A DNA stretch of 64,000 nt from assembly GCF_900090235.1 (NCBI RefSeq), contig NZ_LT607750.1:6653501-6717500 (forward strand), in the 5' to 3' direction. The notes beneath the pieces were generated by a model, which saw only the letters and a list, made by a program, of their open reading frames with translations, did not search any database and had not been told where the DNA came from. The translations under genes were made by a program, and so were the position numbers. Origin of the DNA: Micromonospora echinaurantiaca. GTDB taxonomy: Bacteria; Actinomycetota; Actinomycetes; Mycobacteriales; Micromonosporaceae. The stretch's first letter is position 1; each line of letters begins with the position of its first letter. Positions 1 to 7,860 of the stretch are shown here, piece by piece.

Positions 1-358
1 CGAACTCACGCGGGCTGTCCGGCTTGTCCCAGGGGCTCGGCTGCAGGTCCGGATGCTCGTCGTACGCGGCGAGCAGCAGCACGGCGCCGAATCCGTCCCA
101 GTCGGGCTTGTCGGTCCAGTACGGCTGGGACGCGCTCTCCGACCAGTCCACCGGGCCGCCGAGCGCCTCCCCGAGCCACTGCTGCCAGTCCCGTACGGCG
201 GCCTGCACCACGTCGGGGTCGGTCTCGGGCTCCTCGTCCTCCTGCGCCCGGATGACCCGCACGGTGAATCCGTCCTGCGCGCCGATCTGCTGTGTGATGG
301 TCAGCCAGTCGTTCAGGTGGTAGCGGGTCAGTGGTCCGACGTAGAGATCAAGGCCCAT
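1..358 (-). CDS. Hypothetical protein, 3' part outside the window
   Basis: The reading frame starts at ATG 358 on the minus strand and runs off the left edge without a stop (119 codons visible). The protein opens MGLDLYVGPLTRY, is acidic and tryptophan-rich, and carries a run EDEEPETDPD near residue 38. No signal peptide or membrane segment is visible. I do not recognise the family. The gene is divergent from the exonuclease-fold gene at 592, leaving 233 bases between them in which I see nothing distinctive. The missing C-terminus prevents a length comparison. Confidence 0.7.
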   Translation of the reverse strand, partial: MGLDLYVGPLTRYHLNDWLTITQQIGAQDGFTVRVIRAQEDEEPETDPDVVQAAVRDWQQWLGEALGGPVDWSESASQPYWTDKPDWDGFGAVLLLAAYDEHPDLQPSPWDKPDSPREF

Positions 359-591
359 GGGGAAGCATTCTGCCTACGGCGCGCGTGACGTGTCGACCTG
401 GGTCGAAGCCTCGGGCGGAACGTCTGGCGCCGCGCGATCCGGGTACCGGCTGTACAGATCTGCGCGACGAGGCCTGGCACCACGAATTGCGCCATGAAGC
501 GATGGGCGACGGCTGCTGCCCCGAGAATGAATGTCGACCCCATCCAGGACCTGAGGATGCGGCAGTGGCCGGTGGTGAGCGAGGACGGACG

Positions 592-1671
592 ATGAAGCAG
601 GTGGACACGGCGGAGGCCGGGCAGGGTGGCGCCGGCCGCCGGGGTACCGGCGCCGGGACCTGGCGCGAGCGCATCCGCCGGGCGACACGCGCCGCCTCCC
701 GGCCGGGCCTGTGGAAGCGCGGCCGGGTGCTCGCGGCGCTGGCGCTGCTGCTCGGGCTGTTCATGCTGCTGCACGCGCAGATCCCGAACCGGATCGGCAA
801 CCTCGGCAGCCTGGTGGAGACCTTCCTGCCGTGGTTCGGCCTGTTGATTCCCGTACTGCTGATCGGGGCGCTGTGGCGCCGCTCCGCCTCCGCGGTGGCC
901 GCGTTGCTGTTGCCGGTGGTGGTGTGGCTGAACCTCTTCGGCGGGCTGCTCGGCGACAAGTCCCACCCGGGCGGCGGCCTCACCGTGGCTCAGCACAACG
1001 TCGGCGCCGGCAATCCCGACCCGGCCGGCACCGCCACCGACCTGGCGACCGCCGGGGCCGACGTGCTGGCCCTGGTCGAGCTGACCGAGCAGGCCCGGGG
1101 CACGTACGAGAGCGAGCTGGCGGAGGCGTACGCCTACCACACGGTGCAGGGAACGGTCGGGCTGTGGAGCAAGCTGCCGCTGTCGGACACCCAGCCGGTC
1201 GACATCAAGATGGACGCCGGGCCGCTGGCGGACACCAAGCCGGTCGACATCAAGATGACCTACACCCGGGCGCTGCGCGCCACGGTGACCACCGACCAGG
1301 GTCCACTGGCGGTGTATGTAGCCCACCTGGGGTCTGCGCGGGTGAATCTCAAGGCGGGCTTCTGGACGGCCCACCGGGACAGGAACGCGCAGGCGCTCGG
1401 CCAGGCCATCGCCGCCGAGCAGAACGAGCGGGTGGTGCTGCTCGGGGACTTGAACGGCACCATGGACGATCGTGCGTTCGCCAGCATCACCGCGCAGCTG
1501 AGCTCGGCCCAGGACGCGGCCGGGAACGGCTTCGGCTTCACCTGGCCGGCCGAGTTCCCGGTGGTGCGGATCGACCAGATCCTGGTCAGAGGCGTCAAGG
1601 CGGAAAGCTCGTGGGTGCTGCCGGCCACCGGCAGCGATCACCGGCCGGTGGCGGCCCGGATCACGCCCTGA
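592..1671 (+). CDS. Endonuclease/exonuclease/phosphatase family membrane protein
   Basis: A 359-residue protein of the EEP (DNase I-like) fold, a family of metal-dependent phosphoesterases. Three hydrophobic segments lie at about residues 46-115, followed by an extracytoplasmic-type catalytic domain. Motifs seen: VAQHNVGAG (Asn), LALVELTEQ (metal-binding Glu), YVAHLGS, LGDLNGTMD (Asp/Asn) and the C-terminal GSDHRPV (catalytic His), so the active site looks complete. ATG 592 is preferred to the far upstream in-frame start at 331, because the 87 residues between lack family character. A 15-residue tandem duplication built on the motif PVDIKM lies at about residues 198-227. The substrate cannot be told; nucleic acid, lipid or inositol phosphate are all known in the fold. 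Confidence 0.85.
   Translation: MKQVDTAEAGQGGAGRRGTGAGTWRERIRRATRAASRPGLWKRGRVLAALALLLGLFMLLHAQIPNRIGNLGSLVETFLPWFGLLIPVLLIGALWRRSASAVAALLLPVVVWLNLFGGLLGDKSHPGGGLTVAQHNVGAGNPDPAGTATDLATAGADVLALVELTEQARGTYESELAEAYAYHTVQGTVGLWSKLPLSDTQPVDIKMDAGPLADTKPVDIKMTYTRALRATVTTDQGPLAVYVAHLGSARVNLKAGFWTAHRDRNAQALGQAIAAEQNERVVLLGDLNGTMDDRAFASITAQLSSAQDAAGNGFGFTWPAEFPVVRIDQILVRGVKAESSWVLPATGSDHRPVAARITP
1182..1271 (+). repeat. 45-bp in-frame tandem duplication inside the EEP gene
   Basis: The stretch encoding SDTQPVDIKM is followed 45 bases later by a near copy encoding ADTKPVDIKM. The core (GGACACC, one variable base, then AGCCGGTCGACATCAAGATG) begins at 1185 and again at 1230. The period is a multiple of three, so the frame is kept and 15 residues are added before the next strand of the fold. 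Confidence 0.85.
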
Positions 1672-1742
1672 GCACAGCGTTCCCGGCACCCCACAAGTCC
1701 GTTCCTAGGAGTGCGGCTCGAACCCGCCCGGAGGCGCGGCCC

Positions 1743-1748
1743 TAGGGT
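1743..1748 (+). promoter_or_regulatory. Putative -10 element, leaderless start for ridA-like gene
   Basis: TAGGGT lies 7 bases before ATG 1756, which would put transcription initiation at or next to the start codon. No Shine-Dalgarno sequence lies in the gap. The -35 is not clear, so this is inference from spacing. Confidence 0.4.
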
Positions 1749-1755
1749 GGTCGCC

Positions 1756-2160
1756 ATGGCCGACATCGAGCTCACGACACCGCCGACGCTCCCGCAACCC
1801 AACGGGTACAGCCATGTGGCCAGCATCGGTCCGGGGCATCGGCTGGTCTGGACGTCGGGTCAGGTGCCCATCGCCGCGGACGGCAGCGCAGCGCCCGCCG
1901 ACGACTGGGAGGCCCAGACCCGCCAGGCCATGCAGAACGTCGGTGCCGCCCTGGCCGCCGCGGGCGCAACCTGGGACGACGTCTTCAAGCTCACCTTCTA
2001 CGTGGTCGATACCGCCGCGCTGGCGATCGTCCGTGCGGTACGGGACGAGTTCATCAATGCCGAACGCCCGCCGACCAGCTCACTCGTCCAGGTGGCAGGT
2101 CTGTTCCGACCGGATCTGCTGATCGAGGTCGAGGCGGTCGCAGCGATCGCCGACCGCTAG
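1756..2160 (+). CDS. RidA/YjgF/YER057c/UK114 family protein
   Basis: A 134-residue single-domain RidA-family protein, the usual length. Members hydrolyse reactive enamine/imine intermediates released by PLP enzymes, or have related roles. Family features seen are the early HRLVWTSGQVP strand, a helix with WEAQTRQAMQNVGAALAAAG, TWDDVFKLTFYVVD, and the C-terminal segment ERPPTSSLVQV followed by LLIEVEAVAAI. The residue before PPTSS is the family arginine. ATG 1756 gives the canonical N-terminus. The gene stands alone between the EEP gene and an oppositely oriented ArsR regulator. Whether it is true RidA or a relaxed-specificity paralogue cannot be told. Confidence 0.9.
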   Translation: MADIELTTPPTLPQPNGYSHVASIGPGHRLVWTSGQVPIAADGSAAPADDWEAQTRQAMQNVGAALAAAGATWDDVFKLTFYVVDTAALAIVRAVRDEFINAERPPTSSLVQVAGLFRPDLLIEVEAVAAIADR

Positions 2161-2240
2161 ACCTCACGCTGAGGGCCGATCGTGGCAACAGCGACAGGAT
2201 GCTCATCGCGTCTTCCTGCCCACGTACGCGTCCCGGCTGT

Positions 2241-3332
2241 TCAGCGCCCGAGGACGTCCACCAGTTGCTGCCCCAGGCCGGTGCAGGCCGCCATGTCCAG
2301 GCGGTACGTCACGTAGCGGCCGCGGCGCGCCGAGATCAGCAGTCCGGCCGCCTTCAGCACCGCGAGGTGCCTGGACACCTCCGGCGCCGTTACCCGCCAA
2401 TAGTCGGCCAGCTCGCCGGTCGTGTGCGGGCCTCGGGCGAGCGTGCGGCAGAAACGTAGCCGCAGCGGGTGCGCGAGCGCGGTCAGCCGAGCATCCAGCT
2501 CGTCCACCCGCAACACTGGGCGCGGGTCCCAGCCGGGTGCCGGGTACTGCAGCACGGGCAGCCAGCCGGGCGCGTACACGACGGTCATGTGCGGTGCGCC
2601 GTACGCGCTCGGGATGAGCGTCATCCCGCCACCGCGACCGTCTGCGGTCTGGTCCTGCAGCTTGTCGATCGTCAGAACGCCGCGCTCGGTGTCGACCCCG
2701 ATTGCGTGCGAGATCCGGCCGAGGGCGCCGATACCCTCGCGGGCCAGATCGAAGCGTCGACGTTCGGCTTCCTCGGTGAGCGCCGGGTGGACGCGTTTCC
2801 AGACCGTGCCGAAGAAGGCGGACTCGCAGGCGAGCAGAGAACGTCGTACCCGCTCGCGCTCGGCGGCCGGATCGGCGAGCACCCGCTCGGCCCACGCCGC
2901 CTGCCGCGGCCCTCGGGCGCGGGCCGCGGCCAGCGCCCGCTGCCGCACGATCGGGTCACGCAGCGGCGACCACGTTCGCGGCGCCGGTGAGACGGCTCGA
3001 TGGGCGGCGAGCGCCGCAGCGACCCAACGCTCGTCGTCCAGGCGGTCGACGTCGTCCAGCTCCTCGCGCAGGCTCGGCCGTGGATCGGACGGGAACAGAA
3101 AGTCAGCCCGGCCGGAGTGCCAGAGCAGACCAAATTCCTCGAGGTCTGGGGCCAGCTCCGCGGGAAGGGCAGCCGCCATCCTCGCAACCGCCGCGGCGGT
3201 GTCCGGATGATGCTGCGGCTCCGCGAGCACGTGCAGCACCGCGCCGAGCTCCGCGAGCGGCGACGGCGTTATCCGGATCCGATCGGCTGGTACGCCGGCG
3301 ATGTCGACCGAGGTAACCACAGTACCGATCAT
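2241..3332 (-). CDS. ArsR-family transcriptional regulator with long N-terminal domain
   Basis: A 363-residue protein. The N-terminal two thirds is a helical domain typical of actinomycete ArsR-like regulators (DUF5937 type). The C-terminal ~85 residues form a winged helix-turn-helix with ALAHPLRLRFCRTLARGPHTTGELA-type sequence, then recognition helix APEVSRHLAVLKAAGLL and wing ARRGRYVTYRL. No CxC metal site of classical ArsR is visible, so metal sensing is not supported. ATG 3332 is chosen because the protein then begins MIGTVVTSVDIAG; a longer in-frame start at 3491 would overlap the MFS gene. It is divergent from the MFS transporter at 3451 with a palindromic operator between them, so it probably represses that transporter. 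Confidence 0.85.
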   Translation of the reverse strand: MIGTVVTSVDIAGVPADRIRITPSPLAELGAVLHVLAEPQHHPDTAAAVARMAAALPAELAPDLEEFGLLWHSGRADFLFPSDPRPSLREELDDVDRLDDERWVAAALAAHRAVSPAPRTWSPLRDPIVRQRALAAARARGPRQAAWAERVLADPAAERERVRRSLLACESAFFGTVWKRVHPALTEEAERRRFDLAREGIGALGRISHAIGVDTERGVLTIDKLQDQTADGRGGGMTLIPSAYGAPHMTVVYAPGWLPVLQYPAPGWDPRPVLRVDELDARLTALAHPLRLRFCRTLARGPHTTGELADYWRVTAPEVSRHLAVLKAAGLLISARRGRYVTYRLDMAACTGLGQQLVDVLGR

Positions 3333-3357
3333 GGCAGGGGTCCGCGCCCGGGCAGAC

Positions 3358-3397
3358 CGATTGACGTCGTCTGTCAATCGACGAGGCATGGATTGAC
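3358..3397. promoter_or_regulatory. Operator between arsR-like and MFS genes
   Basis: CGATTGAC at 3358-3365 and GTCAATCG at 3373-3380 form a perfect 8-base inverted repeat with a 7-base spacer. A third half-site ATTGAC stands at 3392-3397 in the same orientation as the first. The palindrome lies 25 bases upstream of the regulator start and about 70 upstream of the MFS start. TTGACG within the left arm could also act as a -35. Confidence 0.7.
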
Positions 3398-3450
3398 GAC
3401 GCTGGCCAACCTGGGTCCCTTCGCAGCCGTGCGGCCAGACGATCGGAGCC

Positions 3451-4782
3451 GTGACGACCACCCGTACGACCCTTCGTGAGCTGGTCCGCATCCCGGGCGG
3501 CGGCCGCTACGCGCTCAGCGCCACAGTCGAGGCGGCGACCTCGGGGATGCTGCGCCCGTTCATCGTGATCTACGCCGTGCTGATCGGGCTCAGCGCGCCG
3601 CAGGCCGGCATGACGCTGACCGTCGGCATGCTGGCCGGCCTCGGCGCCGTCCCACTCGCCGGATGGTGGATCGACCGCGGAGCGCGGCGGGCCCCCGCCG
3701 TCGCCGCCCTACTGGTACGGGCGGTGGGGTCGCTGCTGCTTGCCCTGGTGCCCGGCATCGCCGGATTCGCGATCGGTGCGGTGCTCATCGGCGTCGGCAC
3801 GCAGATCGCTCCACCCACCAACTCCGCGCTGGTCGCCGCGCTCGCCGGCCCGGCCCAGCGTGCGGCGGCGCTGGCCGCGGGCCGCTCACTGCGCAACGCC
3901 GGCCTGGGCGCCGGCGCCCTGCTCGGCACCGTTCTGGTCGCGACCGGGCCGGAGGTGCTCCGCTGGCTCGCGCTGGCGACGGCGCTCGGGTGCGCGTTCG
4001 GCGCGGCGGTGATCGCCCGGGTGCCGCTGCCCCAGCAGGATGTTCCGGCCCCCGCCCCGGCTGCGGCAACGAAGGAAGCGCACAGTGCTGGCCTACGCAC
4101 CGTCACCATCCTGGCCCTGGCCGGCATTCCGTACGCGTTCTACGCCGACGTCCTCGAGATCGCCCTGCCGCTGCTGCTGGTGCAGGGCCTGCACGCGTCC
4201 CTGGCGTGGCCCTCGGGCATCTTCGTCGCCAACACCGTCATGGTGATCGCGCTGCAACTGGTCGTCGTAGTGCGCCTCGCGAAGTGGCCGCACCGCACTG
4301 TGCTCTTCTGGTCCGGCCTGTTGCTCGCCGCCTCCTACCTCGCCTTCTGGCTCGGCGGGGCGACCGGCGGCGGCCCCGGCACGGTGCTCGTCGCGCTGGT
4401 CATCGTCCCGTTCACGCTGGGGGAAATCCTCTACACCAGCAGCAGCGTGCCGCTGGTGATCGAGTCAGCACCGCCACACCTGATGGGGCGCGCGCTCGCC
4501 CGCTGGCAGCTCAGCTACGGCCTGGCCCGGGCCGTCGACCCCGTCATCATCACCGGTCTGCTCAGCCTGGGCGCGGCGGCGCTGTGGCTGCCGCTGGCCG
4601 CCGCGACCCTGCTGGGCGCAGCGACGGTGCGTCTGAGCACTCGACGGCATCGTCTGCACCGTTCGCCTGAGCGGTCCATGAGTCATGCCGCAGATGGCGG
4701 GAGCCCGGCCGTCGGTGGTTCCCTTATCGAGAGCGTTCACGGTGGGACTGTCACGTCCAGATCGGTGAAAGCCGGAAGCTAG
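3451..4782 (+). CDS. MFS transporter
   Basis: A 443-residue integral membrane protein with about twelve hydrophobic segments in two halves, separated by an Ala/Pro-rich loop near residues 190-210. It starts at GTG 3451 (MTTTRTTLRELVRIPGGGRY). The segment GWWIDRGARRAPAV between the second and third membrane spans is the MFS loop 2-3 signature (D-R-G-R-R type). The C-terminal ~60 residues after the last span are polar and low-complexity. Substrate is unknown. The divergent ArsR-type regulator and shared operator suggest an inducible exporter. Confidence 0.85.
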   Translation: MTTTRTTLRELVRIPGGGRYALSATVEAATSGMLRPFIVIYAVLIGLSAPQAGMTLTVGMLAGLGAVPLAGWWIDRGARRAPAVAALLVRAVGSLLLALVPGIAGFAIGAVLIGVGTQIAPPTNSALVAALAGPAQRAAALAAGRSLRNAGLGAGALLGTVLVATGPEVLRWLALATALGCAFGAAVIARVPLPQQDVPAPAPAAATKEAHSAGLRTVTILALAGIPYAFYADVLEIALPLLLVQGLHASLAWPSGIFVANTVMVIALQLVVVVRLAKWPHRTVLFWSGLLLAASYLAFWLGGATGGGPGTVLVALVIVPFTLGEILYTSSSVPLVIESAPPHLMGRALARWQLSYGLARAVDPVIITGLLSLGAAALWLPLAAATLLGAATVRLSTRRHRLHRSPERSMSHAADGGSPAVGGSLIESVHGGTVTSRSVKAGS

Positions 4783-4837
4783 ACCCCTCCCGGCTACTCG
4801 ACACGGGCCCATCGGCTTCCCTGGTCCAGCCGAGGTC

Positions 4838-5611
4838 TTACGCGTTCGGGTCCCAGTCTGCGAGCTGCTCCATCGGCTCGGTGTCGCCGGTGGTCTCCAG
4901 GCTGTCGAGCGGGACGCGATCGTAGAAGTAGAGGACCATTTCGCTCGCTGCGCCTCGCATCGCCATGTCGCCCGGCTCCGCGTCGGCGGCGAGGTCGTCG
5001 CAGCGGACGCCGTCGGCGTTGAGGGTCAGGCGCCAGGAGCGGCCCTCGGTCATGTGCAGGTCGATGGTCGCCGGCTTGAACGGCCAGGGGACGGTCGTCG
5101 CCGCGACGGTCGTCAGGAACTCGTCGACGCCCTCGACCGCGACGTCCGTCGGCAGCGGCTGTGCGGCCCCCTGGGTGAGCTGGGCGTCGTAGGTGTGGAC
5201 GGCGATCTCCTGGATCTGGTGCCGGGCCACGGCTCCGCTGGTCTCCGGGGCCTGCGAGCGGCCCCACCAGGTCCAGCAGCCGCGGTCCGGGCCGGCCTCG
5301 CGCATCGCGTCGAGCATGAGCTCGGTCGACTCGGCGAGCCAGGCGTCCAGGGCTTCGCGGTCGCGGGGCGCGGTCGGGGCGCCCTTCGGGTCCGTCCTCG
5401 CCGGGGGCTCAGCGCCCGGGCCCGCCGCGATGATGGCGGCCTGGCGGCGGCGGCCGTCGCCGAGGTGCTGCGCCAGTTCCCGCAGCGTCCAGTCCGGGCA
5501 GGTCGGGACCTGGACGTCAAGGTCGGGGGCGGACGCGATCGCGGCGCGGAACGCGGCCGAGCGGTCTTCGATCAGCCGCAGGACCTCGGGGAACTCCACA
5601 GTGTTTTGCAC
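4838..5611 (-). CDS. Maleylpyruvate isomerase family mycothiol-dependent enzyme
   Basis: A 257-residue protein with an N-terminal DinB/MDMPI four-helix domain and a C-terminal sterol-carrier-like MDMPI domain. The metal-binding histidines are visible: LAQHLGD near residue 48 and the HxxExxxH pattern in RHQIQEIAVHTYDAQ near residue 133. CPDWTLRELAQH is the family N-terminal signature. Such enzymes use mycothiol, the actinobacterial low-molecular-weight thiol, for isomerisation, conjugation or detoxification. The gene is convergent with the MFS gene. The specific substrate is not deducible. Confidence 0.85.
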   Translation of the reverse strand: MQNTVEFPEVLRLIEDRSAAFRAAIASAPDLDVQVPTCPDWTLRELAQHLGDGRRRQAAIIAAGPGAEPPARTDPKGAPTAPRDREALDAWLAESTELMLDAMREAGPDRGCWTWWGRSQAPETSGAVARHQIQEIAVHTYDAQLTQGAAQPLPTDVAVEGVDEFLTTVAATTVPWPFKPATIDLHMTEGRSWRLTLNADGVRCDDLAADAEPGDMAMRGAASEMVLYFYDRVPLDSLETTGDTEPMEQLADWDPNA

Positions 5612-5739
5612 CTCGGCTGTGTATCACTGCGCTCCGGCCGCCGGGTAGCGAATTTTTCGGACGAACGCGTCGACAGCTGGGCGCAGCGCCGGCGCCGAAG
5701 CCGTCCTGAAACTCCGCGCACTGCTCCACATATGCCGCT

Positions 5740-5908
5740 TGTGGGTTTCCCAGCCAGCGCTGGCAGGCACGCCTACCTGCGGATCACCTTGGAGACCTAC
5801 GTCCACTGGCTGCCGAAGAAGGACCGTCCGCGCGGGGTCGTCGGGCAGCTCCTGCGCCAGGCTGTCGCCAAGCAGCCCGGCACGCCCGCAAGCCAAGGTC
5901 CCCGCTAG
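5740..5908 (+). pseudogene. Tyrosine recombinase/integrase C-terminal remnant
   Basis: Only the last ~50 codons of an integrase are recognisable, ending at TGA 5908. The segment reads HAYLRITLETYVHWLPKKDR, followed by GVVGQLLRQAV. This matches the C-terminus of phage-type tyrosine recombinases, where TY-x-HWLP contains the nucleophilic tyrosine. Upstream in the same frame the sequence has no integrase character (no R...HxxR motifs), so the gene is truncated at its 5' end. It lies 62 bases from the 3' end of tRNA-Lys and reads toward it, which is the usual arrangement of an element integrated in a tRNA gene. Confidence 0.6.
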
Positions 5909-5970
5909 TTTGTGCCCTGGTTGTTCCCGATGATCTCTTCCCAGCGTTCCCGCAGCTCAGAGGCGGTAGA

Positions 5971-6045
5971 TGGTGGGCCGCCAGGGACTCGAACCCTGAA
6001 CCTATGGATTAAAAGTCCACAGCTCTGCCATTGAGCTAGCGGCCC
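5971..6045 (-). tRNA. tRNA-Lys (anticodon TTT)
   Basis: On the minus strand the 7-bp acceptor stem GGGCCGC pairs with GCGGCCC. A D-arm AGCTCAATGGCAGAGCT, an anticodon stem GTGGA/TCCAT with loop CTTTTAA, and a T-arm with loop TTCGAGT complete a cloverleaf. The anticodon is TTT. The discriminator base is A and CCA is encoded (5973-5971). The 3' end faces the integrase remnant. Confidence 0.95.
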
Positions 6046-6203
6046 GCGCGCTCAGGTTACCGGACTTCCTGTCGATGCGACTCTCGCCCGTCGCGCCGCC
6101 CCCGGTCACGGCAGATGCCGGCAGCAGGTCACAAGTAACGGGACGCCATGCCCACTTCGGCTGCGACGGGCATGGGGGAGGAGCGGCGGGGAACCGTACC
6201 GGC

Positions 6204-6506
6204 ATGAGGATGAGCAGCACCCCGGCCGTGGCGGCCTCCGGCGAGGAGGTCGGCCCGGATGGTGTGCGGGAGCCGGGTGGCGAGGTGCACGCCTGGCTGC
6301 CGGGGCAGAACCAGACCGTCTGCGGGCTGCCGTTGAGCCGTACCCGGCTGCGCCGCTTCCCGCACGTGCGGTTCGACTACTCCGGCACCGACCAGCTCAC
6401 CGAGGCCGACCCGGTCGGCTGGATCTGCCCGCGCTGCCTGGCCGCCACCGCCGGCCGCCGCCGGGACGAGAAGCACGCCTGGGTGCGCCACGCCCCCCGC
6501 CCCTGA
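6204..6506 (+). CDS. Conserved hypothetical protein with possible zinc-binding cysteines
   Basis: A 100-residue soluble protein. The core reads VHAWLPGQNQTVCGLPLSR, followed by an Arg-rich stretch and WICPRCLAA, so one Cys early and a CPxC pair late could bind zinc. The overall form resembles small actinobacterial proteins of unknown function. ATG 6204 is preferred; ATG 6210 is an alternative. A longer frame from 6075 would encode an unlikely His/Gly-rich extension close to the tRNA. It stands between tRNA-Lys and the epimerase gene, same strand as the latter. Confidence 0.65.
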   Translation: MRMSSTPAVAASGEEVGPDGVREPGGEVHAWLPGQNQTVCGLPLSRTRLRRFPHVRFDYSGTDQLTEADPVGWICPRCLAATAGRRRDEKHAWVRHAPRP

Positions 6507-6664
6507 CAACCGCTCCGCCCAGTCCGGCAGCGCGGCGCGGGATCCCCCGAATCCGTCGCGGCGCGTGGCCCCCGGTCCGGACGTCCGGGAGAGCGGGCGG
6601 ACGCAGGCCGAGCCGGCGGCGAAGACGGGCGGTTGATGGGCGGCTGACCGGGTACGGGTCGGGC

Positions 6665-7747
6665 ATGCGGATCGTGGTGGTGGGGGCGACCGGCAACGCC
6701 GGCACCGCCCTGTTGCGGCGGCTGCGCCGGGAGCGCGGCGTGGAACTGGCCGGGGTGGTCCGCCGGCTGCCCGGGCCGGACGCCGGTGAGCCGTACGACC
6801 AGGTGGGGTGGCACTCCTGCGACATCGGCCAGCCGGGCGCCGCCGGCCAGCTCGCCGAGGTGTTCACCGGGGCGGACGCGGTCGTGCACCTGGCCTGGCA
6901 GATCCAGCCCAGCCACGACCAGCGGGTGCTGCGCCGGACCAACGTCGAGGGCAGCCGGGCGGTGCTCGATGCGGTGGCCCGGGCCAGGGTCCCGGCCCTG
7001 GTGTACGCCTCGTCGGTCGGCGTCTACGCGCCCGGCCCGAAGGACCACCCGGTCAGCGAGCGCTGGCCGGCGACCGGGGTGCCCGGGTCGTCGTACAGCC
7101 GGCACAAGGCCGAGGTCGAGGCGTTGCTCGACCAGTTGGAGCGGGAGCACCCGGCGGTGCGGGTGGTGCGAATGCGACCCGGGTTGAACTTCCAGCGGGA
7201 GGCCGCCACCGAGATCAGCCGCTATTTCCTCGGCCCGTTCGCGCCGGTCCGGCTGCTGAAGTACGGCCGGATCCCGCTGGTGCCGACGCACCGCCGGCTG
7301 CGGATGCAGGCGGTGCACACCGACGATGTCGCCGACGCGTACGCCCGAGCAGTGCTGGGTGATGCGCGCGGGCCCTTCAACCTGGCCGCGGACCCGGTGT
7401 TGACCCCGGAGCTGGTGGCCCGGCACTTCCACGGCTGGACGGTGCCGGTGGCCGCCCCGGTGCTGCGCGTCGCCGCCGCGCTGACCTGGCGGGCGCGGCT
7501 GCAACCGATCGACGCCGGCTGGGTGGAGCTGGCGTTGAACGCGCCGCTGATGTCCAGTGAGCGGGCCGAGCGGGAGCTGGGCTGGGAGCCCCGCACGGAC
7601 GCGCTCGCCGCCCTGAAGGAACTCTTCGCCGGCATGGCGACCCGCGCCCACACCCCCAGCCCGCCGATGTCCGCCGCCCGCAACCTCCCCGGCCGCCCCG
7701 CCGCCCTCCTCCGCGCCCGCCCCGCCGGCCACAAGAACCCCTACTGA
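6665..7747 (+). CDS. NAD-dependent epimerase/dehydratase (extended SDR)
   Basis: A 360-residue Rossmann-fold protein. The nucleotide-binding motif is VVVGATGNAGTALLRRL at the N-terminus. VVHLAWQIQPSHD and LVYASSVGVYAPG follow, and the catalytic YSRHK (YxxxK) lies near residue 145 downstream of the SSV serine. The C-terminal substrate region carries VHTDDVADAYARAV. These show an atypical or extended SDR of the NAD(P)-sugar epimerase type. The last ~40 residues are Pro/Arg/Ala-rich and likely disordered. It is transcribed toward a long inverted repeat and the convergent lipoprotein gene. Substrate unknown. Confidence 0.85.
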   Translation: MRIVVVGATGNAGTALLRRLRRERGVELAGVVRRLPGPDAGEPYDQVGWHSCDIGQPGAAGQLAEVFTGADAVVHLAWQIQPSHDQRVLRRTNVEGSRAVLDAVARARVPALVYASSVGVYAPGPKDHPVSERWPATGVPGSSYSRHKAEVEALLDQLEREHPAVRVVRMRPGLNFQREAATEISRYFLGPFAPVRLLKYGRIPLVPTHRRLRMQAVHTDDVADAYARAVLGDARGPFNLAADPVLTPELVARHFHGWTVPVAAPVLRVAAALTWRARLQPIDAGWVELALNAPLMSSERAERELGWEPRTDALAALKELFAGMATRAHTPSPPMSAARNLPGRPAALLRARPAGHKNPY

Positions 7748-7760
7748 CCCTCGATCCACG

Positions 7761-7825
7761 CCGTTGATCATGAAGTTGGTGGCACTCGTGTCGGTGTGTC
7801 GTGGCACCAATTTCATGATCAACGG
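7761..7825. repeat. Long inverted repeat, family A copy 1
   Basis: CCGTTGATCATGAAGTTGGTG and its near-complement CACCAATTTCATGATCAACGG flank a ~23-base centre and would form a long hairpin. The outer 14 bases of each arm are perfectly complementary. It lies between the convergent epimerase and lipoprotein genes. A second copy sharing the GTTGATCATGAAGTT arm is at 43487. Confidence 0.85.
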
Positions 7826-7860
7826 GGGCCGCGACGGGGCAACCAGGCGCGGGGTCGGGG

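Noticed and set aside
1705..1748. CCTAGG-flanked segment with TCGAACCC resembling part of a tRNA or attachment site
   Set aside because: The possible T-arm does not form a 5-bp stem and no cloverleaf can be built.
5054..5739. Longer open frame in front of the integrase remnant
   Set aside because: It is antisense to the mycothiol-dependent enzyme and has no recombinase motifs.
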